NCBI RefSeq assembly: GCF_003987355.1
Contig: NZ_PIPR01000001.1
Coordinates: 868,001-932,000 of the forward strand
Reading direction: 5' to 3'
DNA from: Pseudidiomarina aestuarii
Lineage (GTDB): Bacteria; Pseudomonadota; Gammaproteobacteria; Enterobacterales; Alteromonadaceae
DNA length: 64,000 nt
Within the stretch, counting starts at the first letter, position 1. Each line of letters starts with the position of its first letter. Of the stretch, positions 1 through 8,143 are shown in pieces. Below the pieces are notes generated by a model. The model saw only the letters and a list, made by a program, of their open reading frames with translations. It did not search any database and was not told the DNA's origin. The translations under genes were made by a program, and so were the position numbers.

Positions 1-364
1 GTCATAGTTCCCAACCAATTTGACTTAACTTTATGCAGAACGACACTACGTCGTCAGCATCCCAGTTATTTGAGTGACGAAAAGAGTTTAATCAACACTT
101 GCAGCTATTGCAGCTAATAATAAAGCTGCAATAATGCTTCAATACTCCCACGATTGAACGGAACCTGTCAACAGCCGATATCGTATCCAAACAGACTATT
201 TTAGCTTACTCAAAAGCTTCACAGATTTATAACAGAGCGTGGATTTACTGGAGCGCTACTGATGCATATTTGAACACTTGTATAGAACAAAGTTCCGCGT
301 CTTTACAATTTACTGACGGCGGTCGAGAACTCGTTTAAGCTGCGCGCAGTATTGGGAGAAAGTA
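1..364. other. Left-edge region with no supported gene
   Basis: I see no gene here. Plus-strand frame 1 is open from the window edge to a TAA at 115-117. It could be the tail of an upstream gene, but its 38 residues resemble nothing I know. A 9-bp direct duplication of TTGCAGCTA lies at 99-116. Its second copy can pair with AGCTGCAA at 124-131 to form a small hairpin, but no T-run follows. The rest is AT-rich leader for the PriC-like ORF, with GGGAGAAAGTA just before its ATG. Confidence 0.4.
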
Positions 365-658
365 ATGGCAACAACGATTACGGTAGAGTTAATCCAGCGG
401 CTTGAGAAAACTCTAGAAGAATTTGAACAACAAATTAACGCGATGCAGATCCATCGCGATAACTTTAGTCCTTGGTTTGACGATAATTTGTTCCACGGTG
501 ATGCCGAACATCCACTCGATTATCCACGTGAAATACGCCGTCATTTGCAGCGCTTACAACGCACCGAAGATGCAACGCAGCGAGAGTGGCTGGCCACGAA
601 AATGAGTGACCAAATCACCGCGCTGCATCAAGCATTGAGTCGCAATCAGAAGAAATAG
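365..658 (+). CDS. PriC-like primosomal replication protein, half length
   Basis: The 97-residue product is hydrophilic and helical. Its pattern LIQRLEKTLEEFEQQ, then FDDNLFH, then an Arg/Gln-rich helix with REWLATKMSDQITAL resembles the N-terminal part of PriC (primosomal replication protein N''), which helps reload DnaB at stalled forks. PriC proteins are usually about 170-190 residues, so this one lacks the C-terminal half or is a short variant. A good ribosome site (GGGAG) sits 8 bp before the ATG. It stands alone, convergent with the tryptophan dioxygenase gene, with only 9 bp between the two stops. The family call rests on remembered pattern and could be wrong. Confidence 0.5.
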   Translation: MATTITVELIQRLEKTLEEFEQQINAMQIHRDNFSPWFDDNLFHGDAEHPLDYPREIRRHLQRLQRTEDATQREWLATKMSDQITALHQALSRNQKK

Positions 659-667
659 CTGTGGCCC

Positions 668-1762
668 CTAACGCCGCTTAGTACGGGCAAAACCTAGTTC
701 GCTGCGCACTGCATTCGGTAAGTCTGGTAAAGCGCTTTTGGGAAGCAAATAAGTTGCCATAGCAAAGAAGTCTTTAAATACCCTGTTTTGCTCAGTTGTG
801 CGGCGCAAATAATCATGTCCCGAAGAACCACCCGTCCCAATTTTCGTGCCGAGCATTCGCTGCACCATCATGGCGTGCTTATATCGCCAAATCGTCAACT
901 TTTCATCCAGCTCTGCAAATGCAGTGATGACTTGAAATGCCAATTGAAATGCAGGTTCCTCGCGATATTGAGTAATGAATAGCGCACTCAACATAGCGGA
1001 CTGTGACAATCGGACTGCACCTTCTTTTTGCAAATCTTTATAACGATTGTTATCGAAAAGCGCCTCAAACATGCTTCGATTGGACTGCAAAGTTGCCAAT
1101 TCCTGAGCCAATTGTTCTTCGCTAGCTGAATTTTCTCGAATGATCGCCTCATCACGAGCGAAGGCGTCTGTAACAGCAGCTTGGTAATGTTCCCAAAAGC
1201 GAAAGTCCTCAAACTCGAGGAATGGCATCCGAGCTAACCACGCGTCCACACAATCGAATAAGCTCGGTAATTGTTCGAGTGCCTCGAGATGCTCTTGGTC
1301 AGCAGGTTTCAGTCGGTTGTAAAAAGACTCTTGATCAAAGGCTATCCGCTTGCCGCGCGTGAGTCCCAGAATGATTTCGAGTTCCTTAAATTGCACACTC
1401 TGAAATCCGGATGCTGGTACTAAGTAGTCGCGAAACTCAAGGAATTCCTGCGGCGTCATCGTTTCAATAACACCAACTTGGTCATTCATCAAATCTTGAA
1501 TCGTCAGGACTCGCTGCAACCGGTGTCCAACCATGTATAAATCGGCATCTCCTAGCTCGGGTTGCTGAAACAAACGATGAATCGAACGCAGTTCATGGAG
1601 GACTTGCTTAAACCAGAGCTCATACACTTGATGCACAATAATAAACAACATTTCATCATGCGCTTCAGCACCATAGCGCGGGCTGTGCGGATTCTGCGCA
1701 GTTAATAACTGGTCGAGCGAGAGGTATTCGCCGTAATAGACGGGTTGAGGATTCTTGGGCAT
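668..1762 (-). CDS. kynA: Tryptophan 2,3-dioxygenase
   Basis: This heme enzyme opens the indole ring of L-tryptophan to give N-formylkynurenine, the first step of the kynurenine route. The family signature is clear in the N-terminal third: YGEYLSLDQLL, then HDEMLFIIVHQVYELWFKQ with the distal His, and later YRFWEHYQA-type and GTGGSSGHDYL motifs for substrate contact. I start it at the ATG encoding MPKNPQ, which has AGGGAAG 8 bp upstream. A longer reading of 22 more residues would translate the heptad repeat element at 1781-1895 and is unlikely. No kynureninase or formamidase is nearby, so the rest of the pathway must lie elsewhere or be missing. Confidence 0.93.
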   Translation of the reverse strand: MPKNPQPVYYGEYLSLDQLLTAQNPHSPRYGAEAHDEMLFIIVHQVYELWFKQVLHELRSIHRLFQQPELGDADLYMVGHRLQRVLTIQDLMNDQVGVIETMTPQEFLEFRDYLVPASGFQSVQFKELEIILGLTRGKRIAFDQESFYNRLKPADQEHLEALEQLPSLFDCVDAWLARMPFLEFEDFRFWEHYQAAVTDAFARDEAIIRENSASEEQLAQELATLQSNRSMFEALFDNNRYKDLQKEGAVRLSQSAMLSALFITQYREEPAFQLAFQVITAFAELDEKLTIWRYKHAMMVQRMLGTKIGTGGSSGHDYLRRTTEQNRVFKDFFAMATYLLPKSALPDLPNAVRSELGFARTKRR

Positions 1763-1780
1763 AACACACTTCCCTGCTGT

Positions 1781-1895
1781 GAACTTCGTTGTTCGTTGTT
1801 CGTTATTCGTTGTTCGATTCAACAACAATAGTGGAGGAAAGTCGAGGGGGCTTTGTCGAATAACGAGTAACGACAGCGAAGCGTTCGAGTAACGC
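1781..1895. repeat. Heptad inverted-repeat element 1
   Basis: The left arm (1781-1820) is a run of 7-bp units of the form GTTCGTT, GTTCGTT, ATTCGTT, GTTCGAT. The right arm (1855-1895) carries the inverse units (CGAATAA, CGAGTAA) and ends in a small perfect hairpin, AAGCGTT-CGAGT-AACGCTT. The core holds AAAGTCGAGGGGGCTTT. The element sits 16 bp past the 3' end of the SRP RNA and just upstream of the kynA ribosome site, so it may act as terminator or leader. It belongs with the six other heptad elements of this window. Confidence 0.75.
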
Positions 1896-1911
1896 TTTTG
1901 GTTTTAGATTG

Positions 1912-2024
1912 GGTGGCGGCCCTACCAGCCACACCTCGGCACCCACATCCCCAACTACGGCTGCTCCCTTCCGGGCCTGACCGGGTTCGCTAGTTCGTGT
2001 TGCGAGGGGACCAATAGAGCCACC
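1912..2024 (-). ncRNA. ffs: Signal recognition particle 4.5S RNA
   Basis: Read on the minus strand, the sequence begins GGTGGCTCTATTGGT and ends GGTAGGGCCGCCACC, so its termini pair. In between it contains the universally conserved SRP domain IV: GGTCAGGCCCGGAAGGGAGCA, with the GGAA tetraloop and asymmetric internal loop that Ffh binds. Its length of 113 nt matches the 114 nt of the E. coli 4.5S RNA. With Ffh and FtsY it targets nascent membrane proteins to the translocon. A strong stable-RNA type promoter lies immediately upstream (2037-2065). Confidence 0.96.
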
Positions 2025-2036
2025 ATAACGGCGCGC

Positions 2037-2065
2037 ATTATGCAGTATTGCACCCGAGGACACAA
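2037..2065 (-). promoter_or_regulatory. Probable sigma-70 promoter of the SRP RNA
   Basis: On the minus strand there is a TTGTGT -35 hexamer, a 17-bp spacer and a CATAAT -10 hexamer. A GC-rich discriminator (GCGCGCC) follows, with the mature RNA starting about 12 bp downstream. The -10 plus discriminator block is nearly identical to that of the tRNA operon promoter at 37696-37724. The GC-rich discriminator is typical of stringently controlled promoters. Confidence 0.7.
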
Positions 2066-2095
2066 GGTATGCGCCCTCAAGTGCTGGCTTTTTAA

Positions 2096-2842
2096 TCAGC
2101 TTTTCTTTTTCATTCTTGCAGCGATAGCTGCTTTCGCTTCGGGTGACACCAGCGCTTTCGCGAATACTTTCGCTTCTCGAGCAATTCGATCAGCAACCGG
2201 TTCTGCAGGTTCCTTCATTAATCTCTTGGCAGCTCGAAGTCCAGCTACGGGTCGCTTCGCTAATTCTGTCGAGACCTCTGCCACGGTCGCCTCAAGTTCA
2301 TCTGCAGCAACAACTCGATTGACCAAACCGTAAGTCAACGCTGTACTGGCATTAATCGCATCACCTAATAGGAGCATCTCCGCCGCCCGTAAATGTCCAA
2401 TTTGTTGCGGTAATAGCAAACTAGACGCGGCTTCCGGAACGAGGCCAAGATGAATGAAAGGTAACGAAAACTGCGCATCACTGCTGGCATATACCAAGTC
2501 GCAATGCAGCAATATGGTGGTGCCAATGCCAATCGACAGGCCATGCACCGCCGCAATCACTGGCACGGATAATTGGCTCAATGTGTACAAAAACGCAAAT
2601 GGTGGCGCTGAATCATCAAGCTTCTCAATCGCCAAAAAATCATTCAAGTCATTGCCCGCGGTAAAACTATCGCCACTTCCGGTCAACACGACCGCAGCTA
2701 CGGATTGGTCTGCTTCGGCATCCTGCAAGGCCGCAGTCATTGCACGATACATATCTTGGGTTAGCGCATTTTTCTTGTGGCTACGATTCAGTCGAATCCA
2801 AACAACCGCATCGCGTTTTTCAACGTTGACAAACTCACTCAC
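2096..2842 (-). CDS. Enoyl-CoA hydratase/isomerase family protein
   Basis: This is a crotonase-fold protein of about 248 residues. It shows the family features: NALTQDMY near residue 26, the oxyanion-hole segment SGDSFTAGNDLNDF, and AAVHGLSIGIGTTILLHCDLVYAS for the second half of the CoA pocket. The sequence most resembles PaaG-like enoyl-CoA isomerases or hydratases; the exact reaction cannot be read. The start is a GTG. Two GTGs are adjacent, and I prefer the second because GGGAG then lies 7 bp away. The start overlaps the stop of the upstream KAS III gene, so the two are translationally coupled and probably act on the same acyl thioesters. Confidence 0.85.
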   Translation of the reverse strand: MSEFVNVEKRDAVVWIRLNRSHKKNALTQDMYRAMTAALQDAEADQSVAAVVLTGSGDSFTAGNDLNDFLAIEKLDDSAPPFAFLYTLSQLSVPVIAAVHGLSIGIGTTILLHCDLVYASSDAQFSLPFIHLGLVPEAASSLLLPQQIGHLRAAEMLLLGDAINASTALTYGLVNRVVAADELEATVAEVSTELAKRPVAGLRAAKRLMKEPAEPVADRIAREAKVFAKALVSPEAKAAIAARMKKKS

Positions 2843-3923
2843 CACGTTTCTCCCAAGCTGCTTTCGTTTGCAAATGTAGCGGCAAAATTAGATCGAGTGC
2901 GCTTTGACCGTTGCTGGGTAATTGCATTGTGTTGTCGCGCTTTGGAGTGACACGTTGCCCCCAACGGATAATACCCGCGCCACAAGTTAAGCCGCCACCA
3001 AAGACTGCCGAGACAATGGTATCGCCGGGTTTCACAATGCCCTGTTCAACTGCTTCGCAGAACGCAATGGGTAGTGTTGCCGACGACGTATTGCCGTATT
3101 TTTGGATGTTGATGACCGTTTTTTCTTCCGGAACATGACACATTTTGGCGAGAAAATCGATAAGTCGCTTGTTTGCTTGATGCGGAATCAATGAGTCAAT
3201 GTCAGCAGTCGTCAATCCGGTTTCAGCAAATACCTTTTCCACCGCAAGGCTCATGCCTTTGACAGCACGCTTGAAGATTTCCTGACCGACAAAATTAAAC
3301 GGCATAATGCCGTCAAAACCAAAACGATCGAAACTCATACCAAATTCGAGGGCTAGAACATCACGGGCATCAGCATCACACGTAACATGCGATGCTAATA
3401 ATCCGACTTCTTCAGTGGTTGCTTCAAGTACCATTGCACCAGCACCATCACCGAATAGCACCGCGCTCTCCCGCTGCGTCCAATCGAGAATTCGCGTGAG
3501 TCGTTCTGCACCGATAATCAAAACCTTTTTGTGCACACCGGTACGAATCGCCTGCGTCGCATAATGCATGCCATATAGAAAGCTGCTGCAAGCTGCATTC
3601 AAATCAAAAGCCGCCGCGTACTTCGCACCGATATCACGCTGAACCGCAGATGCCACGTTTGGAATGATTTCATCAGCAGTACAAGTTCCGACTATGATCA
3701 GATCCAGTTCATTTGGATCAAGATCGGCTGCGGCAAGCGCGTTACGAGCGGCAACAGTTGCGAGATGCGAAGTACCAACATGGCTCACGCGACGCTCTTC
3801 AATTCCCGTACGAGTGCGAATCCATTCATCGGACGTATCCAAGAAAGTCGCAAGATCGTCGTTGGTCATAATCGCAGGTGGCAAACATTTGCCCCACCCG
3901 GTAATCTCTGCATATATTTTCAC
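2835..3923 (-). CDS. Beta-ketoacyl-ACP synthase III family protein
   Basis: This is a FabH/KAS III-type thiolase-fold condensing enzyme, which normally joins an acyl-CoA to malonyl-ACP. The full triad is visible: Cys112 in AACSSF, His248 in PHQANKR and Asn278 in YGNTSS, with the GDGAGAMVLE motif and a glycine-rich FGGGLTCGAG end. It is longer (362 residues) than typical FabH (about 320) because of a C-terminal tail of some 35 residues after IIRWGQR. The start is GTG. It is not in a fab cluster. Coupling to a crotonase gene suggests a specialised acyl chain or degradation role rather than primary fatty acid initiation; that is inference. Confidence 0.9.
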   Translation of the reverse strand: MKIYAEITGWGKCLPPAIMTNDDLATFLDTSDEWIRTRTGIEERRVSHVGTSHLATVAARNALAAADLDPNELDLIIVGTCTADEIIPNVASAVQRDIGAKYAAAFDLNAACSSFLYGMHYATQAIRTGVHKKVLIIGAERLTRILDWTQRESAVLFGDGAGAMVLEATTEEVGLLASHVTCDADARDVLALEFGMSFDRFGFDGIMPFNFVGQEIFKRAVKGMSLAVEKVFAETGLTTADIDSLIPHQANKRLIDFLAKMCHVPEEKTVINIQKYGNTSSATLPIAFCEAVEQGIVKPGDTIVSAVFGGGLTCGAGIIRWGQRVTPKRDNTMQLPSNGQSALDLILPLHLQTKAAWEKRGE

Positions 3924-3996
3924 GTGATAAAACCTATAGTCACTGGTCGTTTTTCGCTATCATAGCATGATTGTTCCACAGTGAAATGTCCGACCT

Positions 3997-5217
3997 ATGC
4001 CAAGATCTCCTGTTCGTCCCCCACGTCAGCCGAATAAATCGTCGAACCAAGGCGACACTTGGACCCGCACCGCAGCACCCCATCTCTGGGATAGCCCCAG
4101 TGGACGCTTGGATTTGAAGCGCTTTCCACCCAGAAACAACGCTACTTTGCAGGCTTGGGATGCAGGTGATACGTGGTTGCTTGAACGCTTAAAAACGACA
4201 GAACGGCCGGAGCATCTGTTACTGGTCAATGATAGCTGGGGCGCGCTGTTGTGTGGAGCCCAACAGCTATTCTCGAACGCGAACTCAGTAACCATAAGTC
4301 TAGTGACCGATTCGTACTTAGCCGATCAAGCCTATCACCAGAATACCGCTGCGAACGCGCTGAAAGGTGCCTATTCGACCGTTAGCCCACTCGAGACTCT
4401 GCCTCAGGACATCAATCATGTGCTCATGAAGCTGCCGAAATCGCAAAGTTTACTCGAACGTCAATTAGCACAGCTGAGTCGAGACCTAGCGCCGGGAACT
4501 CTGCTGCAAGTAGCCGCCAAGAGTCAGTTATTTACACCCGGTGTTCGGGAAATTTTTGCACACTATTGCGATTCGGTTGAGGTCTCCCTCATTCAGCGTA
4601 AACATCGATTGTTAACGGCTCGAATCCGAGCACAGTCGTGGCCAGAACACGATTTTCAAACAACTTGGCAAGAACTGGGATTAACACTAACCCAGCATGC
4701 TGGGGTCTTTGCTCGCAATCAACTCGATATTGGTGCCCGCTTTATGATTGAAGTCATGGAGCGACATCTATCGTCACACCCAACTGGAGCGAAAGTCGCC
4801 GATTTGGGCTGCGGCAACGGTATTCTTGGTTTAATTTATGCACAATGGCATCCTGACGCTCAGGTCACGTGGTTTGACGAATCGAAACTGGCCGTTGCAT
4901 CTTGCACTAGAAATATAGAGCAGAACTTGGGCACGTCAGAACGTTATCAAGTTCTTCTCGATGATTGCCTGAGCAGCGTTGCCACGAGCTCTTTCGATCG
5001 CGTGCTGTGCAATCCACCATTCCATCAAGAGCATGCCATGACCGATCACATTGCGAAGCAAATGATTCGTGACTCACGTCGAGTGCTGAAACCTGGCGGT
5101 GAATTATGGCTAGTCGCTAACCGTCATCTTCCGTATTATTTGATTTTGCAAAAGACATTTCGACTGGTAGAGCCAGTTGAACAGAATAGTAAATTTGTGG
5201 TGTACCGAGCGGTTTAA
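3997..5217 (+). CDS. rlmG: 23S rRNA (guanine-N2)-methyltransferase RlmG
   Basis: RlmG methylates G1835 of 23S rRNA with S-adenosylmethionine. The product has the two-domain layout of RlmG/RsmC. A degenerate N-terminal methyltransferase-like half is followed by an active C-terminal half with the SAM loop VADLGCGNGILGL (about 268-280), the catalytic NPPFHQ motif and the RlmG-type ending ANRHLPY...NSKFVVYRAV. The first 35 residues are basic and proline-rich and extend past the E. coli protein, so the start could lie further in. It is divergent from the KAS III gene across a 73-bp gap. RlmG is preferred over RsmC because of its length and C-terminal end. Confidence 0.88.
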   Translation: MPRSPVRPPRQPNKSSNQGDTWTRTAAPHLWDSPSGRLDLKRFPPRNNATLQAWDAGDTWLLERLKTTERPEHLLLVNDSWGALLCGAQQLFSNANSVTISLVTDSYLADQAYHQNTAANALKGAYSTVSPLETLPQDINHVLMKLPKSQSLLERQLAQLSRDLAPGTLLQVAAKSQLFTPGVREIFAHYCDSVEVSLIQRKHRLLTARIRAQSWPEHDFQTTWQELGLTLTQHAGVFARNQLDIGARFMIEVMERHLSSHPTGAKVADLGCGNGILGLIYAQWHPDAQVTWFDESKLAVASCTRNIEQNLGTSERYQVLLDDCLSSVATSSFDRVLCNPPFHQEHAMTDHIAKQMIRDSRRVLKPGGELWLVANRHLPYYLILQKTFRLVEPVEQNSKFVVYRAV

Positions 5218-5262
5218 GCCGAGTACTACGTTCGTCCACTAGTTTGAATGAAGGGAGTATTT

Positions 5263-5862
5263 ATGCGCTATGTAGTAAAGCTAGCGGCCATTTTAGCCGG
5301 ACTCATGTTGATGTCCCCCGCTACCTCAGCGAATGGAATTCAGCCAGATAATCCATTCCCACGTTTGCGTTTCGTAACCTCTCTCGGCAATCTCGAGATC
5401 GAGTTGGACCGCTATAAAGCGCCGCTTACTGCCGAAAACTTTCTCGACTACGTCAAAGCGGGTAGCTACAACAATACGATATTTCACCGTTTAGTTCCGG
5501 GTTTCGTCCTGCAAGGTGGCGGTTATGACGAGAACTTCGAAGCGAAAACTATCTTTAAGAAGATACCCAATGAATCGGGCAACGGCTTGAAGAATGTTTA
5601 TGGGACTATTGCGATGGCTCGTGAAAGTGACCCACATACCGCAACTCGACAATTTTTCTTTAACCTGAACGACAATACATCACTCGATCCGTCGAGCAAG
5701 GGTTGGGGCTATGCGGTTTTTGGTTGGATCGTAAGTGGCGAAGAAACGCTTGAAAAGCTTGCAGCACTCGAATCAGTGCCCTTCGACGAGAAAACATTAT
5801 GGCGCGATGTCCCTAAAGATCCGCCCGTACTCATTCGTATCGAAGTCGTACCACAATCATGA
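5263..5862 (+). CDS. Periplasmic peptidyl-prolyl cis-trans isomerase (cyclophilin)
   Basis: This is a cyclophilin-type isomerase of about 199 residues, similar to PpiA. A Sec signal peptide (MRYVVKLAAILAGLMLM, cleaved near TSANG) sends it to the periplasm. The cyclophilin core follows, with NFLDYVKAGSYNNTIFHRLVPGFVLQGGG holding the catalytic Arg, then RQFFFNLNDN and GYAVFGWIVSG. I chose the ATG at 5263, not the upstream in-frame ATG at 5248, because GAAGGGAG lies 5 bp before it and the signal peptide then starts properly. Its stop overlaps the AmpG-like gene (ATGA), so both are on one transcript. Confidence 0.9.
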   Translation: MRYVVKLAAILAGLMLMSPATSANGIQPDNPFPRLRFVTSLGNLEIELDRYKAPLTAENFLDYVKAGSYNNTIFHRLVPGFVLQGGGYDENFEAKTIFKKIPNESGNGLKNVYGTIAMARESDPHTATRQFFFNLNDNTSLDPSSKGWGYAVFGWIVSGEETLEKLAALESVPFDEKTLWRDVPKDPPVLIRIEVVPQS

Positions 5863-7217
5863 CCGATTCGCAGACCAGCGCTGCACAACCATGGTACCGA
5901 GACCTCGCGGTCTATCGCGAGGCTCGTGTTTGGCAAATCTTTGGGTTCGGGATTATCAGCGGTTTCCCTTGGGTCCTGATTGGTTCAATGTTGTCGGCAT
6001 GGCTACAAGAAGAAGGACTTTCGCGCGGTTCGATTGGTCTCTTCGGAATTGTGTTTGTCGCCTACAGCATCAATGCACTGTGGTCACCCTTGGTTGATCG
6101 CTTTCGCCTACCGTTGTTGCATCGATGGCTTGGTGCCCGCCGCAGCTGGATCGTTCTGTGTTTGAGTGGTCTCGCACTCGCAACTCTCTTCATGAGCACA
6201 CTCGATGTGCAGAATAATTTGTATTGGATAGCGGTTGCCGCTGTTGCGATAAGTTTTTTTTCAGCAACGCAAGATATCGCGATAGACGCCTTTCGAATCG
6301 AAAGTTTTGCCGCCAATGAATCACGATTACAATCAGCCGGCGCTGCCATGGCTACTGCTGGCTGGTGGACGGGCTACAGCGGTCTGGGTGCGATTCCATT
6401 CTACCTAGTCGACGGCGTTACCTACTCGTGGCAAGACGCCTACTGGGTTTTGCTCGGCGTGCTTGCGGTGCAACTGCTCTTTGTCATTATGGTTGCCGAA
6501 AGCAAACGCTACCACGCCATTAAGCAAGTTCGCGTGCAGGGCTTTCGCTGGTGGACGTGGGTACAACAAACCTTTGTCGCGCCCGTAGTTGAATTTTTTA
6601 CGCGCAATGGCTGGCAACTTGCTACAGCGCTCTTAACTTTTGTCTTTGTCTTTAAGCTCGGTGAAGCCTTTTTGGGCCGGATGTCGATTGTCTTCTACAA
6701 AGAAATTGGCTTCACCAACGACCAGATTGCAACCTATTCTAAAGTGATTACTTGGTGGGTCACGATTGTTTTTGCGGTTCTGGGAAGTATTGTCAATATT
6801 CGTATCGGTATTGTTCGCGGCTTGCTCATCGGTGGTGCAGCCATGGCAGCGAGCAATCTCCTCTTCGCCTGGATAGCGCTAGTCGGCGCCGATACCGACT
6901 TGTTGCTCGCTGCGGTACTGATCGATGGGTTTACCAGTGCTTGGTCAACAGTTGCCTTTGTGGCCTTTATTAGCTTGCTCTGTAATCGCACATTTACCGC
7001 ATCGCAATACGCCTTGCTGGCATCACTCGGCAATCTCGGTCGAACCTTAGTCTCCTCCTATAGCGGTTTTGTGGTCGATTGGCTGGATGGCAACTGGAGT
7101 TTGTTCTTTATTTTAACCAGTGTCATGGTGATACCCGGCTTATTGATTCTGTTGGCGCTTCGCAAACGCTTGGGTGAACTCGAAGCCGACTATCATCGTC
7201 ATCAAGAGGCTGATTAA
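5859..7217 (+). CDS. ampG: AmpG-like major facilitator permease
   Basis: A 452-residue inner-membrane MFS protein with about 12 hydrophobic segments. The signature SATQDIAIDAFRIE (about 127-140), WLGARRSW after the second helix pair and the N-terminal WQIFGFGIISGFPW match AmpG. AmpG imports anhydro-muropeptides released from peptidoglycan turnover for recycling and, in some species, beta-lactamase induction. It is translationally coupled to the upstream cyclophilin, a pairing seen in other gammaproteobacteria. The PanE-like gene starts 2 bp after its stop. The substrate assignment is by family only. Confidence 0.87.
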   Translation: MTDSQTSAAQPWYRDLAVYREARVWQIFGFGIISGFPWVLIGSMLSAWLQEEGLSRGSIGLFGIVFVAYSINALWSPLVDRFRLPLLHRWLGARRSWIVLCLSGLALATLFMSTLDVQNNLYWIAVAAVAISFFSATQDIAIDAFRIESFAANESRLQSAGAAMATAGWWTGYSGLGAIPFYLVDGVTYSWQDAYWVLLGVLAVQLLFVIMVAESKRYHAIKQVRVQGFRWWTWVQQTFVAPVVEFFTRNGWQLATALLTFVFVFKLGEAFLGRMSIVFYKEIGFTNDQIATYSKVITWWVTIVFAVLGSIVNIRIGIVRGLLIGGAAMAASNLLFAWIALVGADTDLLLAAVLIDGFTSAWSTVAFVAFISLLCNRTFTASQYALLASLGNLGRTLVSSYSGFVVDWLDGNWSLFFILTSVMVIPGLLILLALRKRLGELEADYHRHQEAD

Positions 7218-7219
7218 AC

Positions 7220-8143
7220 ATGCGCTGGTTAGTCTATGGTGAGGGGGCATTGAGTGGGTTGATTGCGGCAAAATTGCAACAGCAACATCAACACGTGATG
7301 GTCGCTACTCGCTCTGGAACGCCACCACAAGCCTTTATCCTTAATCAAGAAAGCACCATTGAACTCGATGCATTCGATCCGGCTCAAGCGCCTGACGTTG
7401 TGATTGCAGCGCTCAAAGCCTACGATATTGAAGCCTGGTTAGAGCAAGTTCAAGAACACTCTTGGTACCGCCACATCCCGCTTATTCTGAGCTATAACGG
7501 TATGCTTGTAGCCGAGGAGTCCGTGTTGCCAGCAAATAGCTTTCATTGGGTGACCACACAGGGTGCATTTCGTCATGGTGCGCAACTCAATCATGCTGGA
7601 CAAGGTGAGAGTTGGTTAGGAGCGCAGCAACGCGACCGTGCCTGTCCTGCAGAAATGTTGGCAACGCTAAATCGCAGTTTGCCGCCGTTTGAATGGCTAC
7701 CAAATATTCAGCTCAAACGTTGGCAAAAATTGGCGATCAATTGCTTAATCAATCCTCTAACGGTTCTCTATAACTGCAACAACGGTGAATTACTCAATCA
7801 CCCTATTGCAGAACCTCAACAACAATTAGCCAATGAGTTCGTTGCACTCGCAAAGCAGTTGGGGATGCAATGGTCGGCTGCTGAATTAGTTGCAGATGCG
7901 CAAAGAGTTATTCAGGCGACAGCAAATAACCGTTCGTCGATGCTGAGTGACATCATTCGGCATCGCCGTACTGAAATAGATTATCTAAATGGCTTTGTTG
8001 TTCAGCAATGCGAGCAACTCGGGCTGTCTGCTCCCACCCATCGTTGGCTATGGGAGCATGTCAAAGCGGTTGAAAATCGCCCTCAGCTCTCGTCTTCAAT
8101 AAAGTCAACGACTTCAAGACCGAATCCAGACAGGGCTGAATAG
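7220..8143 (+). CDS. panE: Ketopantoate reductase family protein
   Basis: This NADPH-dependent enzyme of the ApbA/PanE family would reduce 2-dehydropantoate to pantoate for coenzyme A. The N-terminal Rossmann segment reads [17 protein letters not shown], a slightly altered GxGxxG. The C-terminal half has the family [22 protein letters not shown] motif with the catalytic Lys and the later [23 protein letters not shown] motif with substrate contacts. Length is normal (307). The last 20 codons overlap the 3' end of the opposing riboflavin gene by 61 bp, a fully coding convergent overlap. It is in a plus-strand operon with the cyclophilin and AmpG genes. Confidence 0.87.
   Translation: MRWLVYGEGALSGLIAAKLQQQHQHVMVATRSGTPPQAFILNQESTIELDAFDPAQAPDVVIAALKAYDIEAWLEQVQEHSWYRHIPLILSYNGMLVAEESVLPANSFHWVTTQGAFRHGAQLNHAGQGESWLGAQQRDRACPAEMLATLNRSLPPFEWLPNIQLKRWQKLAINCLINPLTVLYNCNNGELLNHPIAEPQQQLANEFVALAKQLGMQWSAAELVADAQRVIQATANNRSSMLSDIIRHRRTEIDYLNGFVVQQCEQLGLSAPTHRWLWEHVKAVENRPQLSSSIKSTTSRPNPDRAE

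Noticed and set aside
1-117. Open frame at the left edge as the end of a gene
   Set aside because: Only 38 codons are visible and they match no family I know, so no CDS is claimed.
1803-2063. 86-residue ORF on the minus strand across the SRP RNA
   Set aside because: It translates the 4.5S RNA and repeat element 1; the RNA explains the sequence.
2454-2879. 141-residue ORF on the plus strand within the crotonase gene
   Set aside because: It is antisense to a clear enzyme gene and has no recognisable features.
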